A stretch of 64,000 nucleotides of DNA from Stropharia rugosoannulata (Eukaryota > Basidiomycota > Agaricomycetes > Agaricales > Strophariaceae). The DNA is taken from contig JANCIK010000008.1 of assembly GCA_028532985.1 (NCBI GenBank), positions 1,488,001 to 1,552,000 on the forward strand, given 5' to 3'. The first letter of the stretch is position 1. Each line of letters opens with the position of its first letter. This document shows positions 30,272 to 42,366 of this stretch, piece by piece. A program made the position numbers and the translations under genes. The notes below the pieces were generated by a model. The model was not told the DNA's origin, ran no database searches, and worked only from the letters and a program-made list of their open reading frames with translations.

Positions 30272-31434
30272 CATCTTATGTTAAGATTACAGGCTGTCTG
30301 TATCCAGACTATATACGCCGACATGTCCTGCAGCCCATTTAATGGTGAAGTATAAGGCTCTTAGACAGATCGAGGATCATCACACAACGGCACGTAGTTG
30401 CCCAGGGAGTCTCTTTGCCTCTCCCTTTACGACCATGAATGTCAGCTTATCATCAAGGCTCAGTATGATCCTTTTTTTTTTTTTTCGCAAATCGCCGTTT
30501 CTCTGTCTGCTTTCCCCATGAAGGATTGGCTCTAGGGAGGCTCGAGATCGGCATCCTCAAGCTCAACATCCGAAGAGCCTGCCTATCCACAAAAAAAAAC
30601 TGTATAAGCCTGCTAGGCTTGACAGTTTTCGCGTTTGTTGCGATTTTCGAGTGGATTTCAACCGCACCTTAGGGCTTACGTATTACTTTTTTCTAATCAA
30701 CCGCAAAAACGAACTATTCCGATCGCCCGTCGACTTCATTCTGATCAACGTGCATTGTTTTTCTGTTTCACACCCACTTCAGAGAAGAATCATAATAAGC
30801 TTCAACGTTTTGCAAGACATGTGCATGAGTGCTACTACTGTTCATTCAATGCATACCTTCTGGATCCCCGTTCCAAATATCAAACCTTCGGGTATCGATT
30901 TTTTTTTTTTTTTGCTGATGGGTCGAAAAGGTGTACCCACTTAGTGACTACGGAAATGAGGGCAAAGAAGTGGCTCCCTGTGGCTCCGTGCACGCAACTG
31001 CGAAATAGTATACCATTTCAGGGCCATTAATTAAACACCACTGCGATCCTGGGTGCTTAATTTGCTTCCGGCACTGGTGAATGTCTATCTCAGTCACTAC
31101 TATAACTCAGTCACTGGAAAGTATCATTCCGTGGATTCGGAATACACTAAACATCCTGACATGGCATTCAAAACACATTCTCATGTAGTCGTCTTATGCA
31201 ACGTAGGATGCGCTTACAGAGTCTTGAATTACTAGGAGCGTGAATAGCCCTCACGAGGATAATGCGAACGCAGCCGTAGCTTACGGGGAGTAAATACAAT
31301 TGAACGGTAAGTACATATATGTGGTGATTGGCAACATGTACGGATCTGGATTGTTAGGTGCATCTTGGGCAAATCGTGGGCTAAGGAATGTTGGTGCCAG
31401 TCTTGGCCAAAGCGCTCTCATAAAGAGGGGCCGA
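30272..31434. other. Intergenic stretch with homopolymer tracts, no gene seen
   Basis: Long T runs occur near 30472 and 30899. Frames reach 131 codons (30635-31030 +) but contain homopolymer-encoded Phe runs and show no family features or splice partners. Confidence 0.45.
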
Positions 31435-31559
31435 TTAGCGCTGCGGTTTGGGCCCAACAACGGGACGCTTGATCTGCCCGCGAGGAGCAAAAGGGCTGCG
31501 ATTTGTGAAAATTCAGCGACATCAAGCAGCTTAATCGATTTTGGACCCACAATGAAGGC

Positions 31560-31603
<44 letters not shown>

Positions 31604-31939
31604 CTCTTCATCTTCCTTCGATTTCTCGGCCTGAGCCTCTTCCTCGTCTTCTTCTTGCTCGCGGCGTTGTTTTTCCAAGAATTCGCGCTTCTTTTCCCTC
31701 TCTTCTTCTGAAGTTTCTTCCTCCTCCTGCTTTTCGGCGATTGCCTTCCTTAGAGCCTTCTTTGGCTCTGTAATCTTAGAGGCATCTCCTGACCAGTTCA
31801 AAATATTAATTGCTGTAGCTATCTGAAATGTGAAAGGCTCACCAGCAGCGCTAGAAGCTGCAACCGCGGTAGGCTGCAGCGCGGCCGCTATCGCATCATC
31901 GGAAGGCGCGTTTCTTGTTGCCTCGTTGCTTGTACTCAT
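31435..31939 (-). CDS. Family member E: acidic Glu-rich protein ending in RGQIKRPVVGPKPQR
   Basis: Three exons (31939-31843, 31788-31551, 31495-31435) give 131 residues. The first part MSTSNEATRNAPSDDAIAA is polar. The middle is a charged helix or coiled coil (KKALRKAIAEKQEEEETSEE), then a Glu run encoded by a GAA microsatellite. After a phase-2 intron (donor GTGGGT) the last exon finishes FPFAPRGQIKRPVVGPKPQR-stop. This ending is nearly superimposable on member C (FPFKSRAPITRP) and member B. The first intron is 54 nt, so retaining it would also stay in frame. Read without the second intron, the frame continues to 31418 and loses the motif. Function unknown; disorder expected. Confidence 0.62.
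31560..31612. repeat. (CTT)n microsatellite coding for poly-Glu
   Basis: A CTT-rich run on the plus strand lies inside exon 2 of member E and encodes about fifteen consecutive Glu residues on the minus strand. Confidence 0.85.
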
Positions 31940-32427
31940 GTCGAACGTGTGGATGATTTATGGCTCTGGTGCTTCCAGGTGGGGCGCAGGAAGTTGTTCT
32001 AGTTATACTCGGAAAAACCATCTTATCTTACTTACTAAGTTCTCAGGCTTTGGTTTGGGTCTGGAAGATGTCAAGATCGGCACTTTCCAGCGGCCACCTT
32101 CAAGCGTCGGGTTCAATGATGATCAATTATAATACCATGAGCTTGACGGTAAATCTCCTTCAAGCTGCTCTTAAAGCTCCGTCAAGCTGGTCGAGTATAA
32201 CTCTGAGATGACAAAACAACATACCCAACTTTGGGCTGAAACAGCTTTCAATTGGACTTAGCTGGAGGTGAATACATCAACAACAAGCTGATATCTATTA
32301 TCAGTACTATGTTTTCGGCAGTTCATGGTAGGTAGTATTCGAAAGCTTTAAAGCATGTTACACTGCAGATTCACAGAAATAAACATCATCACTGCCTGAA
32401 AATCCAGCAGAAGAACGTCTAGATGTG

Positions 32428-32920
32428 TCATTTTCCGGAAGCAGCTTTATCGTCCTTTTTGTCAGATTTAGAATCTCCCTTCTTGTCTGATTTTGAAGAC
32501 GAGCCCTTGTTCTTATCCTTATCCTTCTTGTCTTTATCTCCCTCGCCTCGGTCTGGCTTTGGCCCGACGACTGGTTTATTAATTTTTCCTCGATAACGAC
32601 TTGCAAAGAAAATTTTGTTAGGGACAAACTGCCCAATCTGAGCAGCCGAAACTGACCTAGCAAACTTTGGGGTGTCTGATTCTTCGGAAGTATTTCCGCT
32701 GTCCGAGTCATCCCCATCCTCATCCTCATCCCCAGAAGCGCCGTCCTTGGTTGCTTCGTCGTTGTTGATGTTGGTGCTGTCCTCGGGCAGATTGTTTGAC
32801 TCTAGGTAGGTACGTCTTTAGTAGGAAGCGATAAGTTTGTATACTGCAATCAAGAAACGTACCTGTGTACTCTTCACTGTCCTGTGTGGTCTGAGATACT
32901 GTACTAGTTGTCGTCTCCAT
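32428..32920 (-). CDS. Family member B: charged disordered protein with RGKINKPVVGPKP motif
   Basis: Three exons (32920-32863, 32801-32657, 32599-32428) give 124 residues in one unbroken frame. Exon 1 is METTTSTVSQTTQDSEEYT. Exon 2 is Asn/Asp/Glu-rich, with DEDEDGDDSDSGNTSEESD. After the phase-2 intron at PKFA|S the last exon gives RYRGKINKPVVGPKPDRGEG, then a Lys/Asp/Ser-rich tail (KDKKDKDKNKGSSSKSDKKG) ending AASGK. Exon 1 has the same length (58 bases) and phase as in neighbour C. The opposite charge of the two halves suggests a disordered protein binding nucleic acid or another charged partner, but that is inference only. Confidence 0.64.
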
Positions 32921-33474
32921 TTTGTGATACAATGTTCTTGAGGATGAAGGAATAAATCAAAGAAGTCACATGTAATCAGTCTCAGATCTTAGCACTGTTT
33001 ACTGTTACTAACTTAATGGAGTCAGTAAGAGCTTGTATCTAGAGATAGAGAGGAAGATGAAGCTCCGCGGGCATGGGACAAAGCCTTGTACATTTCCTTA
33101 ATAAATACGTAGTTGCACTCGAATTATCCCATCGGCAACCAGCTGCACACCATTTGTCGGCTGTCACTGGCATGAACAAAAGCATGTTCTTACTCAGTCT
33201 GTGGCGCATCACTGTCTTTGTGCTCTTATGTGCGATACGTTACGAGCTCTAGGCTCTAGCTGACTCTTCTTCCGGCGGTCGTCCTTATCCCGACTCTGTC
33301 GGGAAATACATAGTAAAAAAGGCCGAGAAAACGACATGTATGTATGAACATTATATGTATCGCACGAAAATCCGGATAAATAGGCCGCTGCTTCCACTCT
33401 CATGAACTATCTACACGACTCAAACACGACTTGCATGCAGTGTACTCCGAGCTGTATGAAATTGTGGAATTCTT

Positions 33475-33842
33475 TCACTTTCCACTGTTCGGTTTGTTAG
33501 GCGTAGGCGAAGGCCTAGCAACTGGGCGCGTTATAGGAGCCCTTGATTTGAAGCTATAAGAAGGTATATCGGCTCAGCTAATCAAGTGATATAGTAACTA
33601 GGACATACGGAAAATTGGGAGGGGCCTCTTCGACAATCTCGTCCTCCATTTCGGAGTCATCAGACTGTTCGCAGATATTCTCTTGAGCAGTATTTGCTAT
33701 ACCAGTAGGCTCCGGGTCTATAAGAAAGGAATTGACAGATTTAGGACCTAGTCTGACTCGGATAGACCTAAAAGACACTCTTACGACTGGTATTCTCAGC
33801 ATCGACTTTACTGATGCTATCTAAGGTTGAATTGTTGGACAT
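33475..33842 (-). CDS. Family member C: short acidic protein with FPFKSRAPITRPVARP motif
   Basis: Three exons (33842-33785, 33717-33609, 33553-33475) give 81 residues. It starts MSNNSTLDSISKVDAENTS. The acidic centre reads EQSDDSEMEDEIVEEAP, and the phase-2 intron falls inside the Pro of NFPF. The last exon encodes FKSRAPITRPVARPSPTP and NKPNSGK. It is the most diverged of the six motif copies, but it keeps the spacing, the phase pattern and a 58-base first exon like member B. It is tandem with B and E on the minus strand. Function unknown. Confidence 0.6.
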
Positions 33843-34593
33843 TTGAGAGCTTCAGTCGCTGCTTTGTACTGTCGAAATATCAGAGAGTAGTAGTCTGCTG
33901 GGGAGACAAAGGGAATAGATGGTAGACTGCTTTATATTGAGTTTTGTGGCATTATTCAAATAGTCCCGAGTATGCGTAATGTTGTAGCTGGGTATAGCCT
34001 TACTGTCATGATGAGTTCAATCCCAGCTATATGCTCTCTTAAGCTGTGTAAGGCTGTTCATACTTGGTTCATACTACAAGAACTTATACCAGCCTCATAG
34101 AAACACCTACTGAGAAATGGCCCGTAAAATTATTATGTTTATAATCATGTCCAATTACCACAGTAAAAGCAAAAAGAAAATTACATACCCCAATACTGTT
34201 TATGTGCCGTTGGTCAATTTCTGGAGACACAAGAAGGTCGTCAATTCTCATTACCCTGAGGCCAAGCAATCATATAAAGGAATTTGGGCACCTAGTGCTG
34301 CCTATATTTGCTGCAAGCTATGCTTTACGATTACGCAGATAGTTGGACCGAAAGAAGTTGGAAAGAAGAGTTGAAGCATATGTACATACTATTTATATCT
34401 TTCAGAGCACATCCCAAGCGGAGTCCTAACGGTGTGCAGACTCCGGCCCGGCGCGGATTTACATTAAATCAACGTGTGCGTGTATCACTTGGCACGCGCA
34501 CACCACACCGTGAGCTGATGCAGAGCTCTTGGGAACTCGTAGACCTGCCTCAAATATTCTTGTTCTCTGCCTACGAGACCTGACAATGCCGAC
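33843..34593. other. Intergenic stretch between divergent genes
   Basis: This must hold the promoters of member C (-) and of the WW-like gene (+). I see no clear TATA box and no further gene. Confidence 0.4.
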
Positions 34594-37500
34594 ATGGGGT
34601 CGCCCCTATCACCACTTAGGGGAGCGCTCATCGTATTTCACAAGATCCGCAAGCTTCTTTCTCAATGTTTTGGTCTACAGCTGGCTCGAGATGTAGCAAT
34701 GCCATTCCTAAGGCGTCTGGTGTTCTGGCTTTCTTCCCTTTCGGCGAAAATCAGCAGAAAAAAAATGGATGACACCTTCCCGAAAGACCGCCCACAGTTG
34801 CCTGGAAACACAAAGCAGCAGGACATGCCTTACATCGTCGTGCGCGATGGGGAGGCCGTACCTTTACACGGAGTGGCGCCTTCTCTTTACCCATTCTCAT
34901 CTGGGGGTATTCGGAATGCGTCACGCTCATCGATCAGGGCTCCTCAATTGGAAAGCCGCAATGCATCTCGATCTTCGCAACATATGGACTCGGACTACGC
35001 GCATTCAGATAGAACGTCGTTTTACGAACTTGAAGTTAACCCTTCTGTACATCGGCCACCTTCACGGCTTAGCAGAACCCCCTCCCGCCACAGGAATCCT
35101 CGCCGCCAGTTCTCGACATCACTACCAGATCTAAACGACTCAAGGGAAGTTCGACTTCCCCCACTTCACTTATCCCCTTACTCCAGAGTGCAATCCCCTG
35201 CGCCTGGGGTGGATATAGAACTTGCATCCCCGGTTGAGGTAGCCTCTCCGAATGGAACTATCACAGTTGATATTAGCGAACCATTCGCTCGATTTGATCG
35301 TCACAATCGGCAGCCAACAACTATAACAGAAGTTACAGAACATCCACTGGATACAATATCATGTCATTCGCCTTCCCCCGAGGGTGCAGTCGTCTCTATC
35401 TCCCATACCTATAGTGAAACCAGCCTTAGAGTCCCTTCTGAGTCGGTTTCTTCTTCCGCACCATACTTCACAAACAGTGTGACGAGCTTGTCATCGACAT
35501 TTACTAAAGGCATCAGGCCTTTATTCCCCGAAAGCTGCCAGAGATATGCGAGACGAACGAGAAGGTGAGTGAATAATCTTATGATGAAAAATACTCTAAA
35601 CACGTGCAGGGAGAAAAAATATTACTTTTTTGAGGTTGCGCCGGTTACCACTGTATTTGATCAGTGAGTACTCGTTAGTCGGCGAATGACTGGCTGTATC
35701 TCACTGTATGATTTAAAAGGCCGGCTTCACCTCCAGGATGGCTTATGTTGGTTCATCCGGAAGGAATCCGTTACTTTTATCATCCGGTCAAGGTGCGCCG
35801 AGTTGTGATCTGTAAATACATATACCTTACCCTGCTCTGCAAGAGAGTTTATACAGACTCCGAACTTGCTGATCCTCGAATTTACGATTGGTTAATGGAC
35901 GCCATCGACAGACTGGAACGTTTGGGCAAAACCCTTGCTAGGCGTCCACCCCCTGACGCTATGCTTTCGATTGATGTCATAGCGGATGGGGATGATCTCT
36001 GTGCAGAGTATTATTACGCATCTCACTCAGAAAAAACCGTTTTTTGGCTGCACTCATTCACTACGGATCAAATGGATCAGTGTTGGGAAATTTATGGGCC
36101 GCAGACGTTGCGACATTTTAGTGAGCTTGCCTCATTCGTGCATCTTGCCACTAGCTTACCCCATAGTCAGGTCACGAGTTGCGAGCGCAATACTGGTAAA
36201 TACTATACAATAGTGCGGTTTCTGTCATCCTGACAATCCACAAAAGGTTTTTTGTACAATTGTATCCAAGTAGCTTGACATTAACTCCGGAGCTGGTATG
36301 CGAGCTCCGTGACATTATTCTCCACTACATTGGCGGTACGGTTAAGGCTTTATGCTCGAAGTGTCGCCCACGCTAAATAAAGTCGCAGATATAATGACCT
36401 CTCCGACATGTACAAGCCCATACACATCCGAAGTGTTGTACCAGATCTTGACTGCTACAGACGGCATGGAAAGTAGGTCAATGCCTGTTACTGCATGAGT
36501 ATAGTTTGAGCTTAATCTTTTCTTGTGCAATCAGAGAATTGTGGAGAGAAATGGGACGGTGCCACAAGTCTACTCGGTAATATGACCTACAACATGATGT
36601 ACGCATGACATCTCATTATTACCCTTTAGGACGCCACATGTTTATTTTCAGTACGGAGACTGTTTTCAACTTGTATCGTCCGGTCTCATCGTCTAATGCT
36701 TACTATTCTATCGCTCAGGTCACCAAAGATTCCTGGATTGCCACGGAGAAACATATGCGCGTATTGATCGCGATTTCTCTATTTATGGAGAAGACAACAC
36801 CAAACGGACGTGGCTCATCAAGTCTTTCTCACTCCTACTGTTCTCAGCTCCTGAAGTTCATCTGCGGAATCTGCAGAAAGTCTGGGTAGATGGAATCTTG
36901 CATGTCAGTGTTTGGCTGGAAACGACGAAGAAACTAAACGATGAATGGCAAGAGTTCGTCTTCTTTGTAATATTATTTTCATTATTTCTACTAGTTGTTA
37001 TGATCTCATCATTCTCCCTTCTAGGCGACAGTCATGTTAACATCGAACGTCGGTTATCTTGCCATCCAAAGCGTCGACATAATCGACGGTGATCACAGGA
37101 GCGCTGGCCAGATTTCAAGTTATCTATCCATTGTTGCCAACCTTGGAAGCATCATTCTTGGCCTGTTATTGATGCGCCAGAACAGGACGAAAGCACGGGA
37201 GTCAGCCGGCGATGTGGTATGTAGAATCTTTGAAGATAAGCTCTTTTGAAGACCACTCATACATGCTTTCTAGCAAAACTTCTTACATAGACGCAATCAT
37301 CCCATGCTGGGTCTGGAAACACTGGCTATCCTGTATAGCTTGCCCTATGCGCTCTTGATGTGGGGGTGAGTCGTCTCACAACCTTTGAGCTGCCTGTGTA
37401 TAGATAATGACCTTCTTATTAGCGTCGTCGCTTTCCTTGTAGCATTTTGCTGGATCTTTTTCGATAACGCTACGACCCAAAGCCGCGGCTTCGTTGGTTC

Positions 37501-37777
37501 TTTATCGATCGCCGTCGCCGCTTCCGTTGTTTGGTGTATTTCTACATCATGGGAAACTGTCGAGAGCAGTGACCCAGAGCAACGTCCACTCGTGTATAAT
37601 TACCAGGACCAACCAACGCACGTCGAACATCCGAAAAATACTCCGCCGCCACCAAAGCCGCCAGTAGAATGTATTCTCGAAATGCTAAAAATCATAAAAA
37701 CAAAAATAAAAACCATTCCGACCCTCGTTCCGCCTCTTTATCGCAAATCAGAAGAATCAGAGAAAACCGTTGTATAA
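34594..37777 (+). CDS. WW-like membrane protein, paralog 1
   Basis: A long first exon (34594-35564) encodes a Ser/Pro/Arg-rich, probably disordered N-terminal region after a hydrophobic-basic start. The following exons give EKKYYFFEVAPVTTVFDQ, then a reduced WW module PPGWLMLVHPEGIRYFYHP joined to VYTDSELADPRIYDWLMDA. A globular middle follows (AEYYYASHSEKTVFWLHSF; TSPTCTSPYTSEVLYQIL). The C-terminal part has LRNLQKVWVDG, then membrane helices (YLSIVANLGSIILGLLLM; LAILYSLPYALLMWGVVAF; a third near SIAVAASVVWCIS) and a Pro/Lys-rich tail. This layout is a lineage-specific Agaricomycete protein type without a known function. Two paralogs follow on the same strand. About ten introns; no clear lesion seen. 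Confidence 0.72.
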
Positions 37778-38533
37778 CAAAAGTGGCGAGGACTTCTCGC
37801 TTGCTTCTCGCCCTCTTTGACTAACTCACCATCACGATCTACGACCTACAACATGATGTACCATACTGGATAAGAGATACCGTGACTATATACCATCCTA
37901 ACAAACATATCACCACTGTTCCTGTTTTCCTTCTTTGATGACTCCCAATGTAAATACGAATTATATTTAGATTTTAGATTTTCAAATTTTATGCCAACAT
38001 TTTCTCCATCCTGCTCAGGTGCCCTAATAATCCATGCCATGATACCAACCTTCACTTGAAAAGGCAATATGGGTGGGAATGCGAAGAAAGGTGGGCAGAT
38101 AAGAAATGCATATTCCTACTACAAAAAATTGAACCATCAAGCGCAAATCAAGCGTCGGACATATATACCTGCTAAGTAACCCACGGCGTACTTACCCACG
38201 AGATCTCCGTCCAATCTCCGGCATACTCCGGAGTATACAAACGGTCCGGCCGAAGGTGAACACCTCTTTCTGTCCTATGTATGAACTATGACTCAGACAG
38301 CGCTTCAGCACTCAGCTTCAGACCCGGGGATTGCTGTTTAGATGCTCAATGATGTATTTAAAAAATGTCCTACCATCTTTTTAATCTTCGACGTGGGAAG
38401 GCACCGAAGATAATCAGCACTGCCTTGTCATTCATTGCACAGCAACTTTCTGCCATATAAACGACGGAGCTTCAGAGCATTCTATTTCGTCGCCGTTTCC
38501 TTAAGACGTGCTGTTGACCTCCTCTGCTACGAA
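37778..38533. other. Spacer between WW-like paralogs 1 and 2
   Basis: No gene seen. An 18-base string at about 37846 repeats one inside paralog 1 near 36587 (GACCTACAACATGATGTA). Confidence 0.45.
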
Positions 38534-41212
38534 ATGGCGACGTTATATGCTGGGGCAATGCATAGGATCCAGCTTCTATTTCCTGTTTCAAGCGTTGCTC
38601 TGTTCTCCAAACGGTTAAACGCCTTCAGAAGGCTTCTCTGCACGATTGCGAGGCCAATAGTCGTCCTCTGGCATTATATTTGGGCGCCTATGTTCAGCGA
38701 CATTGCACCATATGATAATAACGGATCGAGTGCATTAAAGCAGCCTCAGCATTTAACGAAGGGCCTGGTAAGGACTACGGAAAGGGATTCTGTCGATCTC
38801 GGAAGCGTCGCTTGTTCGCTCTATCCAGAGTCTTCTGGGATGCATCATAACGTTGCAGGGTCTGCCTGTATCGACTTTGACTCCACATGTTCAGAAAATC
38901 TGCAAGCGGAAGACACCACTGCTGATGTCGCACCTTATCTGCCAGTCTACAACCCAGCTTACCTGATTCATCCCCGTATCAAACCTGCAATGCCTGAGGC
39001 GATGTCTCGCTACAACATGGAGTACAGGAAATTGTAAGCGGTGACATCATGTATATGCACGATAGATGTAACTGATGCATATATTTTTTTTTAAGCCGGT
39101 ATATGCCAGTTTTGGACTCTCCTATTGATCTTCTTAAAAGCCCACTACTCCGGTATGTTATAGCTTAAACGACATTGTGTTGTACTAACGACTTCACTCT
39201 TCCAGTAAACCTGATGCTCCTAGAGGTTGGTCAGAGCTTACTTACCCTGAAGGAGGGCGGTACTTCCACAACAAAGAGAAGGTAGTTATACTCTTGCTTA
39301 AAGGGAAGCATCGTTAACGAACTACATTATCCTAGAAAATCTATACGGATGCGGACTTGCATAATTCCATTGTTCTACGGGAAGTTCAAGAAGTTGTGAA
39401 GATCATTGAAGATTTTATATCTGTCAACTCAGTTGTACTCCCCACAAGCGCAGAACTCGTTCTTGACGTCGTCTCTGTCACAGCCGATAGTGTTCAGACC
39501 ACTTACTATTTTGTAAATCATGCTGCTAAGGGGATATTCTTTCTCGATTTGTATGAGCATGATGGTATCATTTCCAGTCCTGGTCAATTACGTATGTTAC
39601 CACCTCTCTTGTGACGTATTTTGACTAATGCTTCACTGAAGGACAATATATTGAAGTCCAGTATTGGTGCGCTTTTAAATTTAGTTTGAGAACGGAATAA
39701 CAATTCACTCTGTTCTAACTATTTTCTTACCTAGGTATCATGTATCTTTGTACCCTCATTCTCTGGTATTATCCCTGTCAATTATAAAGGAATTGAGAGA
39801 CACGGCTACCTACTTTATTGCGGGTATGCCCAACTTTTTTTCTTTCAATACCGTCTTGGCTTGATTAAATCTTGATATAGACAGTATAACATCAAGCACG
39901 TCTACTGCTCCATATGGAGAAGAGGTCTTGACCAAGATATTGAACATCACATCTAGTTTGGACAGTCTGTCTTTCATCTGTCTAGTTAATAAGGGCAAGG
40001 ACTAATGCCATTATATTTATACAAATTTCTAGATCATACTGAGCCATATCCTATTGGACTTACGGGATTTGTTGGTATGTTATCATAATTGAAACACATA
40101 TCTCGTGCTGATGTCTTTGTAGCTAGATTTATGTTCATATTTGGTGGGATAGATGTGTTTGATCGTACCGTGGTCGAGCGGAAGCTTACTTGTACCATTC
40201 GTTAGCATCCTCAAGGTACTGGAATCATGCGGGAGAAGCGCATGCACGGCTGGGAAGAGACCAATCAATTCACGGTCAGGTTGACAATCGTGGAACTTGG
40301 TTTCTTAAAGCCTTTTCGGTCCTTCTTTTTTCCTCGCCACATTCCCATTACAGAAATTTGCAAAGAATTTGGGTTGATCATGTTGTTTACGCTGAACAAT
40401 GGGCCACAATGTTTAGAGTACTCAACTCGGAGTGGCAGAGATACGTCTTTTTGGTAAGTCAGCCAATGCAAAAAAATTCTTAGTATTCTCAAACCGAGCC
40501 TGACACTTATCTGAGTCTGCGATTCTACTGAATGCAAACGTTGTGTTTTTACTTGCGCACAAATGGAACGTATACCGCCCTACAATGTTAAACTCTCCAA
40601 TTCAAATAGCTAACTATGCTTCGGTCACAACCTCTCTCGCGAGCATTGTCATGGGACTCTTCTTGATGGTGCAAACTACTGGAAAGAAACAAGTAAAGGA
40701 TGCTGATAAAGTGGTGTGTACTACCTGCTAATTACTCACCATTTTATTTCTTTTTACTGATATTTCCTTTTCTGAAGCAAAACTATATTAGTGATCGAGC
40801 GCTTCCTCTTATCGGACTCGAGGCTCTGGCCGTCCTGTACAGCCTGCCATATGCTTTCCTAATTTGGAGGTAGGCTGTTTTTGATGTAAGTAGTAACAAA
40901 ATAGCTAACAACCCAAATAGTATTCTTTACTTCTCTTTGGCTCTTTTCTTGGAATGTTTGCGCAATTCCGGCAACACAGCGAGTGCTATTGTTGCTTCTT
41001 TGGCTGCCTTTATTATCATTGTGTCTTGGTGGCTGATTATAGCATGGCCAAAGATTTTGCGCTCCCGACCTTTCAAAAGTCAGTCTAAACAAACGAGTCC
41101 AAAAGAAGACCGGTCATCTCAGTCAATTCCCTCAAGAATAAAGTCGATCTACTACTTGCTCAGGTTTCCTCAACTGCCCGTCAGTCAGGGAAAGTCTATC
41201 AGTGTAGCGTAA
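38534..41212 (+). CDS. WW-like membrane protein, paralog 2
   Basis: The ATG at 38534 opens MATLYAGAMHRIQLLFPVSS, followed by a shorter linker than in paralog 1. The WW-like module reads PRGWSELTYPEGGRYFHNKE, then KIYTDADLHNS. The middle (TTYYFVNHAAKGIFFLDLYE; YIEVQYWYHVSLYPHSL) matches paralogs 1 and 3. HARLGRDQSIHGQVDNRGTW and LQRIWVDHVVYAEQWATMF follow. The C-terminus has helices ASVTTSLASIVMGLFLM, LEALAVLYSLPYAFLIW and IIIVSWWLIIAW and a Lys/Ser-rich tail ending SISVA. Introns are short GT-AG. Some mid-gene exons are tiny, and I joined them only approximately. Confidence 0.7.
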
Positions 41213-41613
41213 ATTCACCCAGCAGTGTAAGCAGCTCGAAACATCTTTAATGCTGGGTTTAACAAACGTCATCATGATTAGATTAATTCTTGAAAGTTCT
41301 GCCGGAGTTTGCACTTTGAACGCCAATACATGTACACAGAATTGTAGGTTGAACGGCTACATAATACTCAAATAAATCCTATTTGTGTTTGTTCTACTAG
41401 ATGACTACTTCTTGAGGCTGTATCCTTTGAGTACTATTAGAGCTCGAGGCATGTGCCATGTACGGAAAGAATAATAGAAGGGGTACTTGAATATAGAAGT
41501 ATATGTATATTTGACGTGGATATATTTATTCTCGATTGATAGGTCCAACAGTGCACACCCAGGTCCTATGCGAAGTCATAGTATTCAGTGCCTGGTCCCA
41601 CAAATCTTCTGGT

Positions 41614-41760
41614 CACTGCTGGCGCCGAATTGTTTTGGTGACATCGTTTTGACGGGCAAACGAGCGTCGGCCTTGCCATTCAAAGAAGCTAAGCCCCGAG
41701 GTCTTTTGATACCGTTTGTGAGCCGTACATGTCGATTTGAAAAAAGGGCATATTCGATGT
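41614..41760. mobile_element. Degenerate, truncated copy of the CACTG MITE
   Basis: It starts CACTGCTGGCGCCG and follows the reverse complement of the element at 23018-23239 through GGCCTTGCCATT, CCCCGA, TTTGTGAGCC and TACATGTCGATTTGAAAA. The far inverted end is missing or unrecognisable, and about 40 bases near the start are deleted compared with the other copy. Confidence 0.65.
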
Positions 41761-42366
41761 TAATTCTTGGATGCACCACACTGATAACTTGGTAAATGCA
41801 GAGCTCTATGACTTGTATTCACTTGAGGACACTGGAATGCACAGGCCTACGCCGCTAATGCAGTTGTTACTTACCATCTGTCGCTCAGACCTAACTTGAA
41901 GGTGAGTGCTTGTATTTATTTATGGCTATACGTCTATTTCAGCAACTATGAGTGTATGTATAAGTAAATAGTTGCTGTGACTAGTACGCGCCACGAGGCT
42001 GTTTTCTGATGCCCACTGAGCTCCGCTGAGATAAGGACTTAAGTACTTATTTCTCGGTCGTTGTGGGTTTTGTACTACCTATTGTAGAGGATATTAGGAG
42101 ATTATATTAGAATTCCGTATCTCATTGCCAAGTTGAGTCTAGCTTTGGTTACGATGCATAGGACTCGGTGGTCATACATGAAGCTTTGTTCTTTTTAGGT
42201 AAAAGTCTGTAAAAGTACGCATGGCACGTTGGGTAGGCTAGAATAGGCAGACAAGTTGCTTTGCTGGCTGAGGCTTAAGCTCCCCTCCCGATGGTGGTCC
42301 GAAAGCAAAGGATGCCGACTCAGGATACCAGAACACCGCGGCCAAGCATCTAGGCCGATTTTGGAG

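Noticed and set aside
31418..31939. A single-exon 173-codon reading of member E
   Set aside because: It ignores good GT-AG introns and loses the terminal motif shared with the relatives.
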